Shown here piece after piece: positions 1-12,329 of a stretch of 64,000 nucleotides of DNA. The stretch comes from Arcuatula senhousia (taxonomy: Eukaryota; Mollusca; Bivalvia; Mytilida; Mytilidae). Under the pieces are notes generated by a model, which was not told where the DNA came from, did not search any database, and saw only the letters and a list, made by a program, of their open reading frames with translations. Position 1 is the first letter of the stretch, and each line of letters opens with the position of its first letter. Location of the stretch: NCBI GenBank assembly GCA_963971305.1, contig OZ020317.1, forward strand, positions 21,284,001-21,348,000, given 5' to 3'. A program made the translations under genes and the position numbers.

Positions 1-524
1 TGGAGACTTTTGTAGAACTTTTGATCCTGAAGCAGTAGGGTGGCATCAGATTTCATCTATCCCTTATACTTTTTGAATTACAAGCCAAAAACAGTAGTCT
101 GACCCCCCTGGTCTATTTTTAGCCACGGCGGCCATGTTTTTTGACAAATCAGAAATTGAAACATTACTATAGTGCAGGACACCCTAATGATCAATCATAC
201 CAAGTTTCATTGAATTCTGTTCAGTAGTTTCAGAGGAGAAGATTTTGAAAAAGTTATTGTAAGAACAAACAAAAAAGTTACAATTTTGGCCCCTTTTGGC
301 CCTTAATTTCCAAACGAAAAAAGGGGGGACTACCAAAATCAATCCCATCCATCCTTTAATGGTAAGAAATATCATTGTCAAATTTCATTGCATTTGGATA
401 ACTAGAACTAAAGTTATCGTGTATACACTAAAGTTAACAGACGACGACGACAACGACAACGACAACGACGACGACGACAGCATCATACCATTATACGTCC
501 GCAAATTTTTTGCGGTCGTATAAA
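1..524 (+). mobile_element. Pearl-like (Helentron-associated) element, right part
   Basis: The left end lies outside the window. The first 240 bases match the core of the repeat in 47888-52262: the phrases 'tagccacggcggccatg' and 'cagtagtttcagaggag' recur there. A GAC/AAC-rich simple repeat at about 437-480 precedes a terminal hairpin at 491-524, whose arms (TATACG-CCGCAAA and its complement) flank a T loop. Core unit, microsatellite and terminal hairpin is the architecture of pearl/HINE elements of bivalves. Family assignment is from architecture only. Confidence 0.55.
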
Positions 525-985
525 AATTAGTCTAATGCAGCTTGGTGACAATTTTTTATGCATTTATTTTTGGGTTCAAGCTACTTGAAACTATCCATCT
601 ACGTTTTACTATTAAACATAAATAAACCAATCATATACCAACAGTTGGCTGAGGTTTGCAAATTTATGATACAATACACTTTATTTGTATTGAATAAGTG
701 GTTTTCTTAAAGTGTCAGATGGAAGTAAAGAGTATTTTCTATTTGTCACACTAAAAGTGTTACACTCCTGACAATTTTGACTACATAACTAAGCACCATT
801 TTTGAATGAATAAAGATAGAGTAATAAAATTTTGCATGAAGTTTCTGTACATACATGTAGAAATACATACTTAAGAACAAAAAGTCTTTATTTAAAATGA
901 TAAATATGAAAATTAAGGAGTGAAAAAGGAATTGCGTCATTTTTTTTACACAGCCCATATTCGGAATCATTCATTAGTTATACTA
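525..985. other. No gene recognised
   Basis: AT-rich sequence. I see no exon with credible splice sites and no clear repeat. Confidence 0.5.
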
Positions 986-989
986 TAAT

Positions 990-1210
990 TATTCAGGCAA
1001 GGAAATTAGGATTTTTTGGGTCAGGACATTCGGTCCCATCATTGGTCAAGATTCACAGGACCAAACGAAAATATAGATGTCCAATAATGCATTATATGTA
1101 AAATACTGCTAACTTCTACCGGACATTCGGACCTGTGAAAGGCACAAAATCACCAGACCAAATGAGTTTTTACAGGCCTTGGTCTGTCGGTCCTGTGCTA
1201 ATTTCCATGA
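990..1210. repeat. Small palindromic element (MITE-like)
   Basis: The left edge 'ggaaattaggat...ggtcaggacattcggtcc' (split here) is mirrored on the right by 'ggtctgtcggtcctgtgctaatttcc'-type sequence, so GGAAATTAG and CTAATTTCC bracket about 220 bp of partly self-complementary DNA built from 'gga cc' motifs. No target duplication was identified. Confidence 0.4.
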
Positions 1211-1607
1211 CTGATTATTAACATGATTAAGTGTACAAAATTTCAATGCTGTACTAAATTTGCAAGAAAAGTGTCAAATTTAGTGTACAATCTCATGATC
1301 TAATTCTTTTTCAAGTTTTAGAGCAAAACAGTATATGTTTTCTAATTATCATAAGATTTCTATTTTTCTTTCTAATCATTTTTTTACTATTTACATACAA
1401 CATGATATTTCTAAACTTGTAATTCAAAATGCCAATTTAGTTATAGATTTGATTAATATATTACATACAACTACATGTACATGCATGACATGTATTTAAA
1501 TATTTATGTAAATAAAAGTCATACATTTTCATACTCCAAAGATTGATTTATTTTTCTTTTAGTTATATTTTCTTTATAATATACATTGTACATGTATACT
1601 ATATATG

Positions 1608-1808
1608 CTAAGGCCAAAAAAAAAAGTAGGTGAGTTTACTGTCACCCGACCCTACCTAATTTTTACCCCCCTACCCTAATGTTTTTTTGAGCATTTTCCA
1701 TTAAGCACTGTTAAAGTCACAAAGCTGCCCCCATAGACTCAAGATAAAAAAAAATTATAAAAAAAAAAAATTTCCTACCTACCGACCCAAATTTTTTTCA
1801 GCATTTTA
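1608..1808. repeat. Short element with imperfect inverted ends
   Basis: The left part reads A-run then 'aagtaggtgagtt'; the right part reads 'ttcctacctaccgaccc' and then a T-run. The 'agtaggt' / 'acctacc' arms flank about 150 bp containing 'accctacc' repeats. It is probably a degraded non-autonomous DNA element. Confidence 0.35.
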
Positions 1809-2315
1809 ACCATTTCCTTGGCGAATTTCTACATTAGATAAATCAACCACATGTACAAGTGTGAATACACCCGTTGCGCATTTGCGGGATTGGTCACTAA
1901 TTTAGCCAAAAGAGGAGGAACTGGTAAAAAAAACTGGTTCCAACATGATAATGGACGAAGAAAGTAATTTCTTTATTTCCGTTCAAGATTGATTTTTTAT
2001 TGGTTGGAAATGTTGATGGTTGGTTTAATTGTCAGTTGCAAATGATTTTTATCCTTTATGTTGAATAATTACATGTACAGAAGAATCGTTGATAGAAAAT
2101 GCCGTTCCCTTTGTCCAATGTTGAATGACGTCTTTTTTCCTCCCCGTGACCCCTGATGACCTCGTCTAAATGACGAGTCAGATCTGGAATGGATATATTG
2201 TGCAACCCTAGTATTAATACCTGTAACTGTACAGTTTTGGATAACTGTGTTTTATTTAGGGATAAATAAATGTAAACACTGTTAAACACAAACAGACTTA
2301 TGTTACAGGACTTAC

Positions 2316-2733
2316 GCATCTCGGAAACAAATTGCAATAAGGCTGCTACTGGTGCAAATTGATCTATGTGTGATGAACCAGTCTGGCAAATATATGCTAT
2401 TTCATCAAAACCTTTCCTGAAAATATTTTTAAAAGCGATACCATATCGGACCAAGTCTTCATTTTTGTGATTCGTCTTGTCTTCTGGCGTAACCGTTTTT
2501 CCATCACTATCTTGATAATAAGGGTGAATGACAAAATTAAGATCACTAGAGCTGAAAGGCTCTCCCAAAAGCAAATAACTTGTAGAACATGGAGTGAAAT
2601 AAACCTCCTGACGTTCACTTAACGCCTCGCTTAACGCCCTCTCCAATGGTTTTTGCCAGTTGGTATAGAGCTGACGAACTGACGAGTTTCTGATACAATT
2701 CAACACATATTTAAGTTTATAAGACCTCCACAT
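2316..2733 (-). CDS. First coding exon of an unrecognised, possibly mitochondrial protein
   Basis: An ATG at 2733 opens a frame of 139 codons plus one base that ends at a strong donor, GTAAGT, at 2315-2310; the open frame downstream of that point is probably intron. An in-frame stop (TAG) lies about 57 bases upstream and there is no other ATG between, which supports this start. The first 27 residues are rich in Arg, Lys, Ser and Leu with no acidic residue, as in a mitochondrial presequence. The body contains 'QEVYFTPCSTSYLLLGEPF' and ends near 'FAPVAALLQFVSEM'. I do not recognise the family. Later exons should lie at lower coordinates and were not found; they may be outside the window. Confidence 0.5.
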
Positions 2734-3118
2734 TATATTATTGTCAGGGGTTATAAGTGTAGGGGAAAGAAATGAATGAAAAGATATCTATAAGATTTCT
2801 GTTCGGAATTTTCTAGACTCTACAATAAAATAAAAATATAAGTTGGGAGAACTTGATCTTGGTGGATTCGCTAAATTCATTGGTTCCTATAAGCCACGTA
2901 AGGTCACATGCAAATATTGAGATTATATACGTTGTTTTTGGTGGTGCCTTCAATCCAAGACACTTTAAATGGTGTCATTCCAGGCACCCGTCGCAAACAA
3001 TAGCCGAGAACAAATGCACGTCGACAACACACCTAAGGCACAACCATTCAGCTTCTTCTTTTTTGTCGGTAATTCTTTTTTTAAGAATTAGCCATGCGCT
3101 GTTTATAAAGTACTTTTT
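2734..3118. other. No gene recognised (5' flank of the 2316-2733 gene)
   Basis: This holds the presumed 5' UTR and promoter of the minus-strand gene. No TATA box or initiator could be assigned with confidence. Confidence 0.3.
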
Positions 3119-4457
3119 AGCTCACCTGACCCGAAGGGTCAAGTGAGCTATTGTCATCGCCATGTGTCCGTCGTCCGTCCGTCGTCCGTGGTCTGTCGTC
3201 CGTCGTCCGTCCGTTACTTTTTCAAAAATCTTCTCCTCTGAAACCACTGAATGGAATTTTTCAAAACTTAATCCAAGTATTAATCAGGGCATGATGTTTA
3301 AAAATTGTGTTCGGCTTCATGATTTGTTAACAAACATGGCCGCTGTTACTAAATATAGAACATAGGGTAAAATCACATTCAAAGACTTATAACTTGAAAA
3401 CTAGAACAGATAGAAAAAATCTGAAGGATCTTAGGCTCTTTAGAATCAAAAGCTCTACTAATGTCTCCATTGGGTCGAAGTTGTCAGGTAACCCCTAATA
3501 GGGGTTATGGCCCTTTTAAGGTCAAAAATAGCGTTTTTTTTCATGTTTTTGCCTTATAGAATGAAAACTATTGCAGATAGAGAAAAGCTGTTGCTTGCTA
3601 AAATGTTTAGCTCATTAAGCTCTACAAAAGTCTCCTTGGGTCGAAGTTGTCAGATGACCCCTAATAGGGGTTAACGCCCTTATAAGGTCTAAAACAGCGT
3701 TTTTTCATGTTTTTGCCCTATAGAATGAAAACTGTTGCAGATAGAGAAAAGCTGTTGCTTGCTAAAATGTTCAGCTCATTAAGCTCTACAAAAGTCTCCA
3801 TTGGGTTGAAGTTGTCAGATGACCCTTGATAGGGGTTATGGCCCTTTATAGGTCAAAAATAGTGTTTTTTCATGTATTTGCCCTATAGAATGAAAACTAT
3901 TGCAGATAGAGAAAAGCTGTTGCTTGCTTAAATGTTCAGCTCATTAAGCTCTACAAAAGTCTCCACAAGGTCGAAATTGTCAGATGACCCCTTATAGGGG
4001 TTACAGCCCCTTAAAGGCCAAAAAATAGTGTTTTTGGCCTACAGAATGAAAACTATTGCAGATAAAGAAAAGCTGTTGCTTGCTTAAATGTTCAGCTCAT
4101 TTAGTTCTACAAAAGTCTCCATAGGGTCGAAGTTGTCAGATGACCCCTCATAGGGTTACAGCCCCTTAAAAGTAAAAAAATAGTGTTTTTGGCCTTTAGA
4201 ATGAAAACTATTGCAGATAAAGAAAAGCTGTTGTTTGCTTAAATGTTCAGCTCATTTAGCTCTACAAAAGTCTCCACAAGGTCAAAGTTGTCAGATAACC
4301 ACTTATAGGGGTTACAGCCCCCTGAAAGGCGAAAAATAGTGTTGTTGGCCTATAGAAGGAAGACTTTTGAAGATAGAGAAAAGCTGTTGCTTGCTTAAAT
4401 GTTTAGCTAATTCAGCTCTACTCAGGTGAGCGATTCAGGCTCCTGGGAGCCTCTTGT
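3119..4457 (+). mobile_element. Pearl-like element, family A, complete
   Basis: The left terminus is a hairpin: AGCTCACCTGACCC, then GAAG, then GGGTCAAGTGAGCT. A GTCC/GTCG microsatellite follows at about 3168-3214. The interior is about six tandem copies of a unit of about 165 bp, each with 'gaaaactattgcagata', 'aaaagctgttgcttgct' and 'tcgaagttgtcagatgacc'. The right terminus is a second hairpin, AGGCTCC-tg-GGAGCCT, followed by CTTGTT. No transposase is encoded. Terminal hairpins, a GTCY microsatellite and a tandem core are the hallmarks of pearl/DINE-type Helentron-associated elements. Confidence 0.65.
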
Positions 4458-5970
4458 TTATCCTGTTTATATTGATATTCTCATCCAAGATCTTAATGTT
4501 AATCGCGTGAACGTCTTTTATGTTGGTCTTTGCCACTACACCGCCATCCAAGAGGCTTTGAATGTTGACGTCCTCTTTGACCAACCAACTCAACATTGCT
4601 GTAAAAAAAAGAATAGATCAAGAGTTTGTGGAAATGACGTTAGTTTGTCCTAAAAATGAAATTCCATAAAAATGAGAAACAGTTTAGGTCAGTTTACGCA
4701 TCTTTGAAAATGTGACATATGTGCAGCACTTATTACAATATTAAAGTCTTATTGAGTTAGTGTACACTTGTATAACCTCCGTATGTGGGAAACAAGACGA
4801 ATTACTGATTTTTTTACGCATTATTCATTGTTACTTACCTTCTTCTTTTTCTCTAGGCGAACGCTTCAGAAAAGGCATGACTAAGAAATTTCGGACTTTT
4901 GATATTCGGAAGTCAATTTGGTATCTCTTTTTGTGATACTTATGATAATGTGTCTAAAATACATCATCATACAAAAAAAAACAAAAAAAACAACAACATA
5001 TTTTTTTCTCCATTTGGCGAGTAACAATAAGGGGGGGGAATCCTAATTTTTTTTCTTATTGTTACTCTTCAAATTCCGGACGAAAAATGTGCCATATCCG
5101 TAAACCGTTTCCGATTTTAGTGAAGGGGGTAACAATAATTTTGTTTTATTGTTACCCGTAGAGGGTAATCGTATCCAGTCCGTATTTTATTGCTCGGGCT
5201 CAAGGGCCCGAGCGTATTAGAGTCAGTACAACTACAAGGAGATCTCCGTACAAACAGCGCTTGTAATTCAATAATTTGATTCCGTCCATTTCAAAACATT
5301 TAAATGATCAATGCATCAGAATTGAAGACGCTTCCGGGCAGCGGAAATGGCCGAATGATTCCGATTACTTATCGGAATCTTTCTAGTATGATTTCGTTTG
5401 GACCCGTATTCGTCTTCAAATTTCTCGACTATTAAGTGTGGGTCTTAATTACCGAATAAATATCAAAGGTTGATTTCCATGTTTGGATTCATTCTACAGT
5501 ACACAAACAAATGAGTATACATAGATCTACATTTTATTAGTTGATTAATTAATCAACGCAAAACAGTTAATATAAAACTCAGACATAAAGATAAAGATAT
5601 TTTATTTCTTAATCATAGGGATCCAAACAAGCATTCAATCAATATACACTTATCCTCTGTAGCTATATTTAACTGGTTCAGTCCATTATTGGGCATAACA
5701 GGGGGATTCTTTTTCGATGAATTAATTTTGTTAAGTGTGCTCCACTCAACTATGAATAGAATCTGTGTTTTGTCATGGTTACCAACTGGAATAGATAATT
5801 ATATAACTTTTACAGACGATATATTTAACGGGTTCGAATGTGACCATGCATGCAGTGAACTTGTTGAGCCCATTGTTATGAAATAAGTTTAGTTTGTACA
5901 TTCCGATATATATTAATAATATCTAAAAATTAGAAGTAAAAAAATATATGCCTACGTTTTTTTATACAAC
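4458..5970. other. No gene recognised; several short hairpins
   Basis: A frame at about 4460-4653 looks weakly protein-like ('VNVFYVGLCHYTAIQEAL') but has no identifiable splice sites or partner exons. Around 5020-5165 'gtaacaataa' and its complement occur several times and could fold. At 5190-5215 GCTCGGGC..GGGCCCGAGC forms a short stem. Confidence 0.35.
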
Positions 5971-5972
5971 TA

Positions 5973-7812
5973 CTCAGTCAGCATGCTTATGTTGGGCCAA
6001 CGTTGGCAATTGGTCGGCAGGTTGGCAATATGTTAGGGTTGGCAAAACAACGTTGGCCCAACATTGGCACTACGTAGTAATTGAAAATTGATGGTCAAGT
6101 TTAAAAATAATTTCCTTACACCTTTCAAAAGAAATATTGAATAAAGTTGGATCAAATTATAAAAAAATGACATAGTTCTCATTTATTATACTTTTTAAGC
6201 AAAAATATTGTCCAACGTTGGGCCAACTTAGGCCCAACATTGGATCATAAAATTAAATCAGAATACTCTACCATTAATGATTGAATATTTGAATAGTTCT
6301 GTTCATAGTGTTTATGGATAAAGCACCTGACACTGCTTTATTACTGTTTAGAAAATCCTGAATGACTATGTTGGCCCAATGTTGGCCTAACGTTGGTCAT
6401 GCGTTGGACAAAGAAAGTCTTTTTTCCTATTTTCGAACAAAAAATTTAGAATCCTTATACATGTAACATCGGTTACATAAATGACACAATTAAATAATTT
6501 CACATTTTTTATTTAAAGCATTGGTTTCTGATTTTTTCTTTTCTTTTATATACTATGTTATCCCAACGTTGGTCTAACGTTGCCTACCATGAATATTTTG
6601 GAGAAAAACACTGTTTATTTTAATTAATATGAGAAAAATATATTTTTTAAATTTAGCATTCCATACTAAATCGTTTATATGTATTGCCTATAGAATATAA
6701 AACATTGTACATAGTTTTCTTAAGATAATTATCTGATAAAAATAAGGTCAGCATTATTCCCTGGATAAACTGATACACCCAGCATGCAATCTCTTATAAG
6801 ACGATGATAATTTGATATGTAGGATCAAACAGATGGTCTTTCTACACAACACATTATCTTAACTGCCAGTGGTCATAGTAACTAGCTATCGGATGTATTT
6901 CAGAATAATTGTTAACAGTTTTACGAGTTGAGGAAAGACATGTAAGTTTTGATATTATATTATATATGTAACTTAAATTTAAAAGTGAGATATAACTTTA
7001 AAGTTACTGTCGTTTTAATTCATTTACATTTATTTGTATATTTTACATTTATAATACTTTGTTACTTAAATTTAGGACTTTGATCCCTATATTTTTTAAA
7101 TATAACTGCAATGAACGTTTTACTTGATCATTGATCACTGATTTAATAATGGTCAATAATCATGTACTAAAATTAGTGTGTATATTTGAAGATTTTTTAT
7201 ATTTAAAATTGTGATTGATTTTATATAGTGCTAATGAAGGCCAGAATTTGAAACAGTGTTCATTATGTGTATAACTGTTTTAATGTTTTACTTCAATTGG
7301 TTGGTATTTTTTCTATTTAAAATTCCTGTATGTTTCGGCAAAATCTACTTCATATTGAATAAATTGTTTACAACAGACAAAGGAAATAATTGAAAATAAA
7401 ATAGAACTTTGTTGTTTGCTTGTAAAATGCGAACTTTATCAAAAATCTTACCTTTATTTAACATCGAGTCTTATTATCATTTAAAAATACATTTCAGATA
7501 CAGATCTTGTAGAAAGATATATATTGGATCAACAGAATGACGTCAATGAGCTAGCATTATTCCAATATATATAGTATAAAGTTGGCCAACATAATGCCAA
7601 CGGTTGGCCAGCATATAACCAACGATGGGCCAACATTGTGCCAACGTAGTACTGTAAATCATACAACGTTGGGCCAACGTTTTGCCAACATGTTGGGCCT
7701 ACGTTGGCCCAACTTGCACTTATACGTTGGGCCAACGTAGTTTTACAACATAGGGCCAACGTAACGTGATACGTTGGGCCAACGATGGGCCAACGTTTAC
7801 ATGCTGACTGGG
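5973..7812. mobile_element. TA-flanked non-autonomous DNA transposon with GTTGGCC subterminal repeats
   Basis: The termini CTCAGTCAGCATG (left) and CATGCTGACTGGG (right) are inverted copies with one mismatch, flanked on both sides by TA (5971-5972 and 7813-7814). Inside each end lie many copies of the palindromic motif CCAACGTTGG / GGGCCAACG: about 5993-6075, with scattered copies to 6580, and 7567-7798. The middle is AT-rich with no transposase. TA duplication points to a Tc1/mariner-like or other TA-targeting mobiliser; which one cannot be decided here. Confidence 0.65.
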
Positions 7813-8400
7813 TAGTCAATGCATGTAGCAATTTGTGCGGATTCTATTGTTTTCTTCATTCCCTATTTTTTACCATCCCAGTTGTTTAAGTAAAAGTGAA
7901 GAGGTTTACAGAGTATAGAATTGTAGTGCATTTGCAATAAAAAAAATGTTAATTGTTCCGAGCACTACTGTGTACTTTAATAAAATCTTAACCATATTAA
8001 TAAAGTCATGAAAGTTCTTTCACTGACTTTGATGACATTTTCACTCTGTTATATCCTTAGGAACTACGGATTCTAGGAAGTCTGCTTCATATTTATAGAT
8101 ATACATCTCGAAATTATTGAAACTGTCAAAAAGCTCTATGACAACATTTCATCTGCTCCAGCTTATGGAGTTTTCGTATCACAATTGATTCGTTACTTCA
8201 GAGCTTGTTGAAATTACATCAATTTCCTTGGTAGAGCGTCACGTTTGACACAAAAATTGCTGACACGGGGTTATGTTGCGCCTAGGTTGCTGTCTTCACT
8301 CAAGAAATTTTATGGTAGACACTATACATTCGTTAATTAAGTATGGGGATTTCTATCTCAGATTTTGGTTTGTCATAGGATTTCGTTTTCTTTTCCTTTA
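7813..8400. other. No gene recognised
   Basis: AT-rich DNA without supported exons or repeats. Confidence 0.4.
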
Positions 8401-8413
8401 CCGGATTTGACAC

Positions 8414-8700
8414 ACTGAGTCGGAAATCGATAGCGCGACGTGCGTGCTATATAGCAGGCAGGAACCGTTTACTCTTCCGGAGCACCAGAGTTCACTCTTG
8501 TTACGACTTGAGTTTGCGTTGTTGATTTCTGTTTAGTTGATTTTGAGTTTCCTCGTGCTGTTCTTGTTCGTGTTTATAATAACCACAGTTGACACATTGA
8601 ATTGACAATTGACAGTGAGTCGGTTGTGCTATTGCAAACAGAAACTGCTAAATCTCCCGGAGCACAAGAGTTCGCGTTTATGATTGCCATTCTGATTTAT
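8414..8700 (+). repeat. Dispersed repeat X (two partial copies)
   Basis: The phrase 'ctcttccggagcacc' followed by 'gagttcactcttgttacg' occurs here and again near 19525, 19960 and 63770. A second, shorter copy follows at about 8630-8690. No open frame or terminal structure identifies its class. Confidence 0.5.
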
Positions 8701-9019
8701 GTATTATTTTTTTTTGTGTTTTATCCTGTCCTGTCCGTTTCTTCATGCTGTCATTGATTTTGTCTTTGCCTTTTATAAATTATAACCATCGGATTCCCCA
8801 TTTTACCTCTTCCTCTAACAAAAACTGCTCATAGACTTCTGATTAAGATATTCAAGTCTTCTGGTTGTTGTGGATTTTTTTAATTGCGACTTGTGTTTTC
8901 GTTTATAGTAAAAACATCTGTAAAAAATAAATACCGGGCCCGAGCAAGCTTTTTGGAAAGCTTATACTTGTATTTAATTAGTTATCATACTATATTATAA
9001 ACATTGACTATTAATAAGA

Positions 9020-9088
9020 CGACGAGTGATCAATATTGTGGTATTTAAATCAGCGCCTTAGACCACTCGGCCACCCAGGCCACCAGTT
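9020..9088 (-). repeat. tRNA-derived SINE fragment
   Basis: On the minus strand the sequence GGTGGCCGAGTGGTCTAAGG resembles the 5' half and A box of a tRNA-Leu/Ser, but it runs into 'tttaaataccacaatatt' rather than an anticodon arm. That same tail occurs in the SINE at 56653-56891. No B box is present, so it is a truncated SINE head and not a tRNA gene. Confidence 0.5.
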
Positions 9089-9358
9089 AATATACGAGCG
9101 AAGCGAAGCTCACTATTGTAGAGAGTCTGCCAAATTGCACGAGACTCAAAATACGATGGTTGAAAATAAATTCTGTCTGTGTACTATTCATATTATTTCT
9201 TTACCACTTCTATTGTTTTATTCTCCCCCTTCCATTCTGCACTTTTCCCACAAAACTTCACATTTTCACGAAAGAGGTATATTACAAAACATGTTCACTC
9301 GACATTACCAGACCTTGTTCTCTTTACTTGTTTTGTTGTCAGTTCGCAAATCATAAAG

Positions 9359-10471
9359 ATGCCGGTTGACATCGTGGCAAGTCGCAAGAGAATAGGTCTG
9401 TTTTACACTATCGCTACAACAGTCAAATATAACAAACGTTTTTCAATCCAGGACATTTTATATGCAAATCTATTTATGTTATTTGGAACTAAAGCCCTGC
9501 CGTTGGTGGTTTTACTGTTTATGTTCCTCTCTAAATACGAATTTCCAACATTTGATCATGAGAAACTACTGAATCAATTTCCAAACGGCAACGTAAGACC
9601 CGTCGCCAAAATGGACACAATTTCTCCCATTAAATCCATTGCTTATATGTGTGTTATAGTTGCGTGCTTGTTGATAATTTCCGGTATCGAGACGAATCCA
9701 GGCCCGTCCGATCAAGATACTAACGAATCTTTTTCAAGTAACCATACTAATTTAACAGAAGATAGTTCATTCTTCCAAAATTCGGTATCATTTCTCCATT
9801 TAAATATCCAAAGTCTACAGCCAAAACTAGACCAAATTTCAATTGAGTATCATAATTATGACATATTAGCATTCACGGAAAGTTGGCTCCGCCCAAGCGT
9901 GAAAGATGAAGATATATCAATACAAGGTTATAATCTGTTTTGTTATGATAGAAAAGATCGAATTGGAGGTGGCGTTGCTGTGTATGTAAAGGATTCAATT
10001 CATTGTACTTCGCGCCCCGACCTAAACTCAGGTAACATTGAATGTTTATGGTTAGAATTAAGAATCAAAACTAGGAATTATCTATTTGGTACTTTCTATG
10101 TGCCCCCGAATAGTAATAATGACGTATGGCAGCATGTCGAAATCTCAATTGAATCTGCGATTAACACAAATAAGGACTTGGTTATTACTGGCGATTTTAA
10201 TGTAAACCAAGCTAAAATAGACCAAAACAATAAAGTTAAAAATATACTAGATCAGTTCAACTTGCATCAACTAATAAGCGAAGATACGCATTTTACTGAA
10301 ACATCCTCTTCTATTCTTGATTTGAATATTGTTAACAACCCGCATATTATAGTGTATACGGAAGTGGGCCCCCCGTTACTTGATCTTATCCGATACCATT
10401 TACCAATTATTGGATATTTTGACCATCTAAAATCAGATTGTAAAATTATTAAACGAAAGATACTTATATGA
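9359..10471 (+). pseudogene. LINE protein, N-terminal part: 2A-like motif and endonuclease
   Basis: The frame is open from 9179, but the ATG at 9359 (MPVDIV) is a likelier start. Hydrophobic stretches at about 9470-9530 and 9640-9680 precede SGIETNPGP at 9680-9706, a match to the 2A ribosome-skipping core (canonical D-V/I-E-x-N-P-G-P) with Gly in place of Asp. Then comes an APE-type endonuclease: 'FLHLNIQSL', catalytic Glu in 'LAFTESWL', 'RIGGGVAVY', and 'ITGDFNVN' with the Asp-x-Asn pair. The C-terminal SDH motif reads RYH, so one catalytic Asp appears lost. The frame closes at 10471 after a one-base shift near 10460; the other frame continues directly into the RT part. Confidence 0.8.
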
Positions 10472-12329
10472 TCAAGGGGATTACCACCAACTCCGACAAA
10501 GGCTTTCTGAAGTAGACTGGGACTCACTGATTGACGAAAATAACATTAACAGCTCAACTACTCAAATAACAAACAAGATAATAGAAATAACAGATAGTGT
10601 TGTTCCAAATAGAATGGTTCGAGTAAACAAACATGATAGACCATGGATTACAGGCGAAGTAAAAAAAGTTATAAGAAAGAAAAATAGAGTTCATAAAAAA
10701 GCTAAACAAGAAAATAATCAATATTGGTGGGATAAATTTAAAAAGATTAGAAACAAATGTAATACTATAGTACGGGATGCAAAACATCAGTATTATGATA
10801 ACATCTCTACCAAAATAAATAATGATCAAATTGATAGTAAAAACTGGTGGAAAGTAGTTAAATCTCTAATTGGTAACAAAAATCGACAACCAATCCCCCC
10901 TTTAAAGAATAACGAAAAGGTTTTTGATAAAGATGGTGATAAAGCTATGTTGTTTAATGAATACTTCTGCGAGCAATGTAACATTGATGAAACAAATGCG
11001 AGTTTGCCCGAGACTACCATCCCTGATTTTGAATTAGAACATATAATTTTGAATGAAAATGAAATAGAAAAGGTTCTAAAATCACTAGACCCTTCTAAAG
11101 CCATCGGCCCGGATAAGCTTAATCCAAGAATACTGAAAGAAGGGGCATCGATATTAAAATATCCTCTCTGCTTGCTATTTAACTTATCCTTAAACATGAG
11201 CGAATTCCCATTAGATTGGAAGTCTGCCAATGTCACTCCGGTATTTAAATCTGGATCAAAAAATGAAGCAAAAAATTATAGACCGATATCGCTAATTAGT
11301 GTTCTTGGAAAAGTAATGGAAAGATGTGTTTTTCAACATGTTCATGACTACTTGAAAAACCATGATATTATAACAAGCCATCAGTCCGGATTCACACCTG
11401 GTGATTCGGCAATTAACCAACTTATTAGTATATCAAACGAATTCGGAAGGGCGTTGGATCAGGGAAAGGAAGTAAGGGTTATATTTTGTGATATAAGTAA
11501 AGCCTTTGATAAAGTTTGGCACAAGGGACTTGTTTTTAAGTTAAAGGCGATAGGCATACGAGGGAAGCTTCTATCCTGGTTTACAGATTATCTCCTTGGT
11601 AGAAAACAACGCGTTGTTATCAATGATAACTGCTCTACATGGCTACCCGTGAAGGCCGGTGTACCCCAGGGATCAATTCTTGGACCTCTTCTGTTTCTCA
11701 TTTTCATTAATGATATTGTAAATGAAATAAATTCAGTTATTAAACTATTCGCTGATGATACAAGCTTATATCTTATTGTTGATAATCCAAATGATACGGC
11801 ATTAACTTTAAATCAAGACCTGGGCAAAATCCATGAATGGTCAAAGAAATGGCTTGTGACATTTAATTCTCGAAAAACGGAAACGATGACCATATCAAGA
11901 CGAACAAACAAAACTATTCATCCTGATTTACTTTTTGACAACTCAAAGATTGAATGTGTTAAAGACCATAAACACTTAGGCCTCACTCTTTCTGAAGATG
12001 GCAGCTGGAAAAGTCATATCGATAATATTGTCAATAAAGCCTATATAAGAATTAACATCCTACGTAAATTTAAATTTATACTCGATAGGCGAACTCTTGA
12101 GAAAATATATTTCACGTTCATTCGCCCGATCTTGGAGTATGCCGATGTCATTTGGGATAATCAAATTGCTATTCTGAAGCATAAGGTTGAGAACGTTCAG
12201 ATTGAGGCAGCCAGAATTGTGACAAGGGGGACAAGGCTAACTTCTTTAACAGCTTATATACAGAAACTGGCTGGGAAAAATTGTGTGATCGTAGAGAAAC
12301 CCATCGTCTTGTTTACTTTTATAAGATGA
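10461..12329 (+). pseudogene. LINE reverse transcriptase
   Basis: The frame is open from 10461 (first ATG 10614). It carries the standard RT blocks of non-LTR elements: 'NYRPISLISVLGK', 'HQSGFTPGDSAINQL', 'FCDISKAFDKVWHKGL', 'GVPQGSILGPLLFLIFIND', the active-site FADD at about 11745-11757, and 'HLGLTLSEDGSWKSHI'. The linker before it ('RPWITGEVKKVIRKKNRVH') is typical of Jockey/CR1 elements. The RT would copy LINE RNA at a nicked target. The frame runs out of register near 12250 and ends at 12329. Confidence 0.85.

Noticed and set aside
3119..4457. Regularly spaced repeats suggestive of a CRISPR array
   Set aside because: Eukaryotic DNA, units of about 165 bp that are contiguous without unique spacers, and hairpin termini fit a pearl-like element.
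4460..4653. Protein-like frame with FYVGLCHYTAIQEAL, possibly an OTU-like remnant
   Set aside because: Too short, no splice sites or partner exons, and the similarity is only impressionistic.
7529..7831. 100-codon minus-strand frame
   Set aside because: It lies in the GTTGGCC subterminal array of the TA-flanked element and encodes only its repeats.
5181..8965. GCTCGGGC/GGGCCCGAGC at 5190-5215 and about 8937-8952 as ends of a 3.8-kb transposon
   Set aside because: The matching part is short and itself palindromic, so it gives no directional evidence; no target duplication seen.
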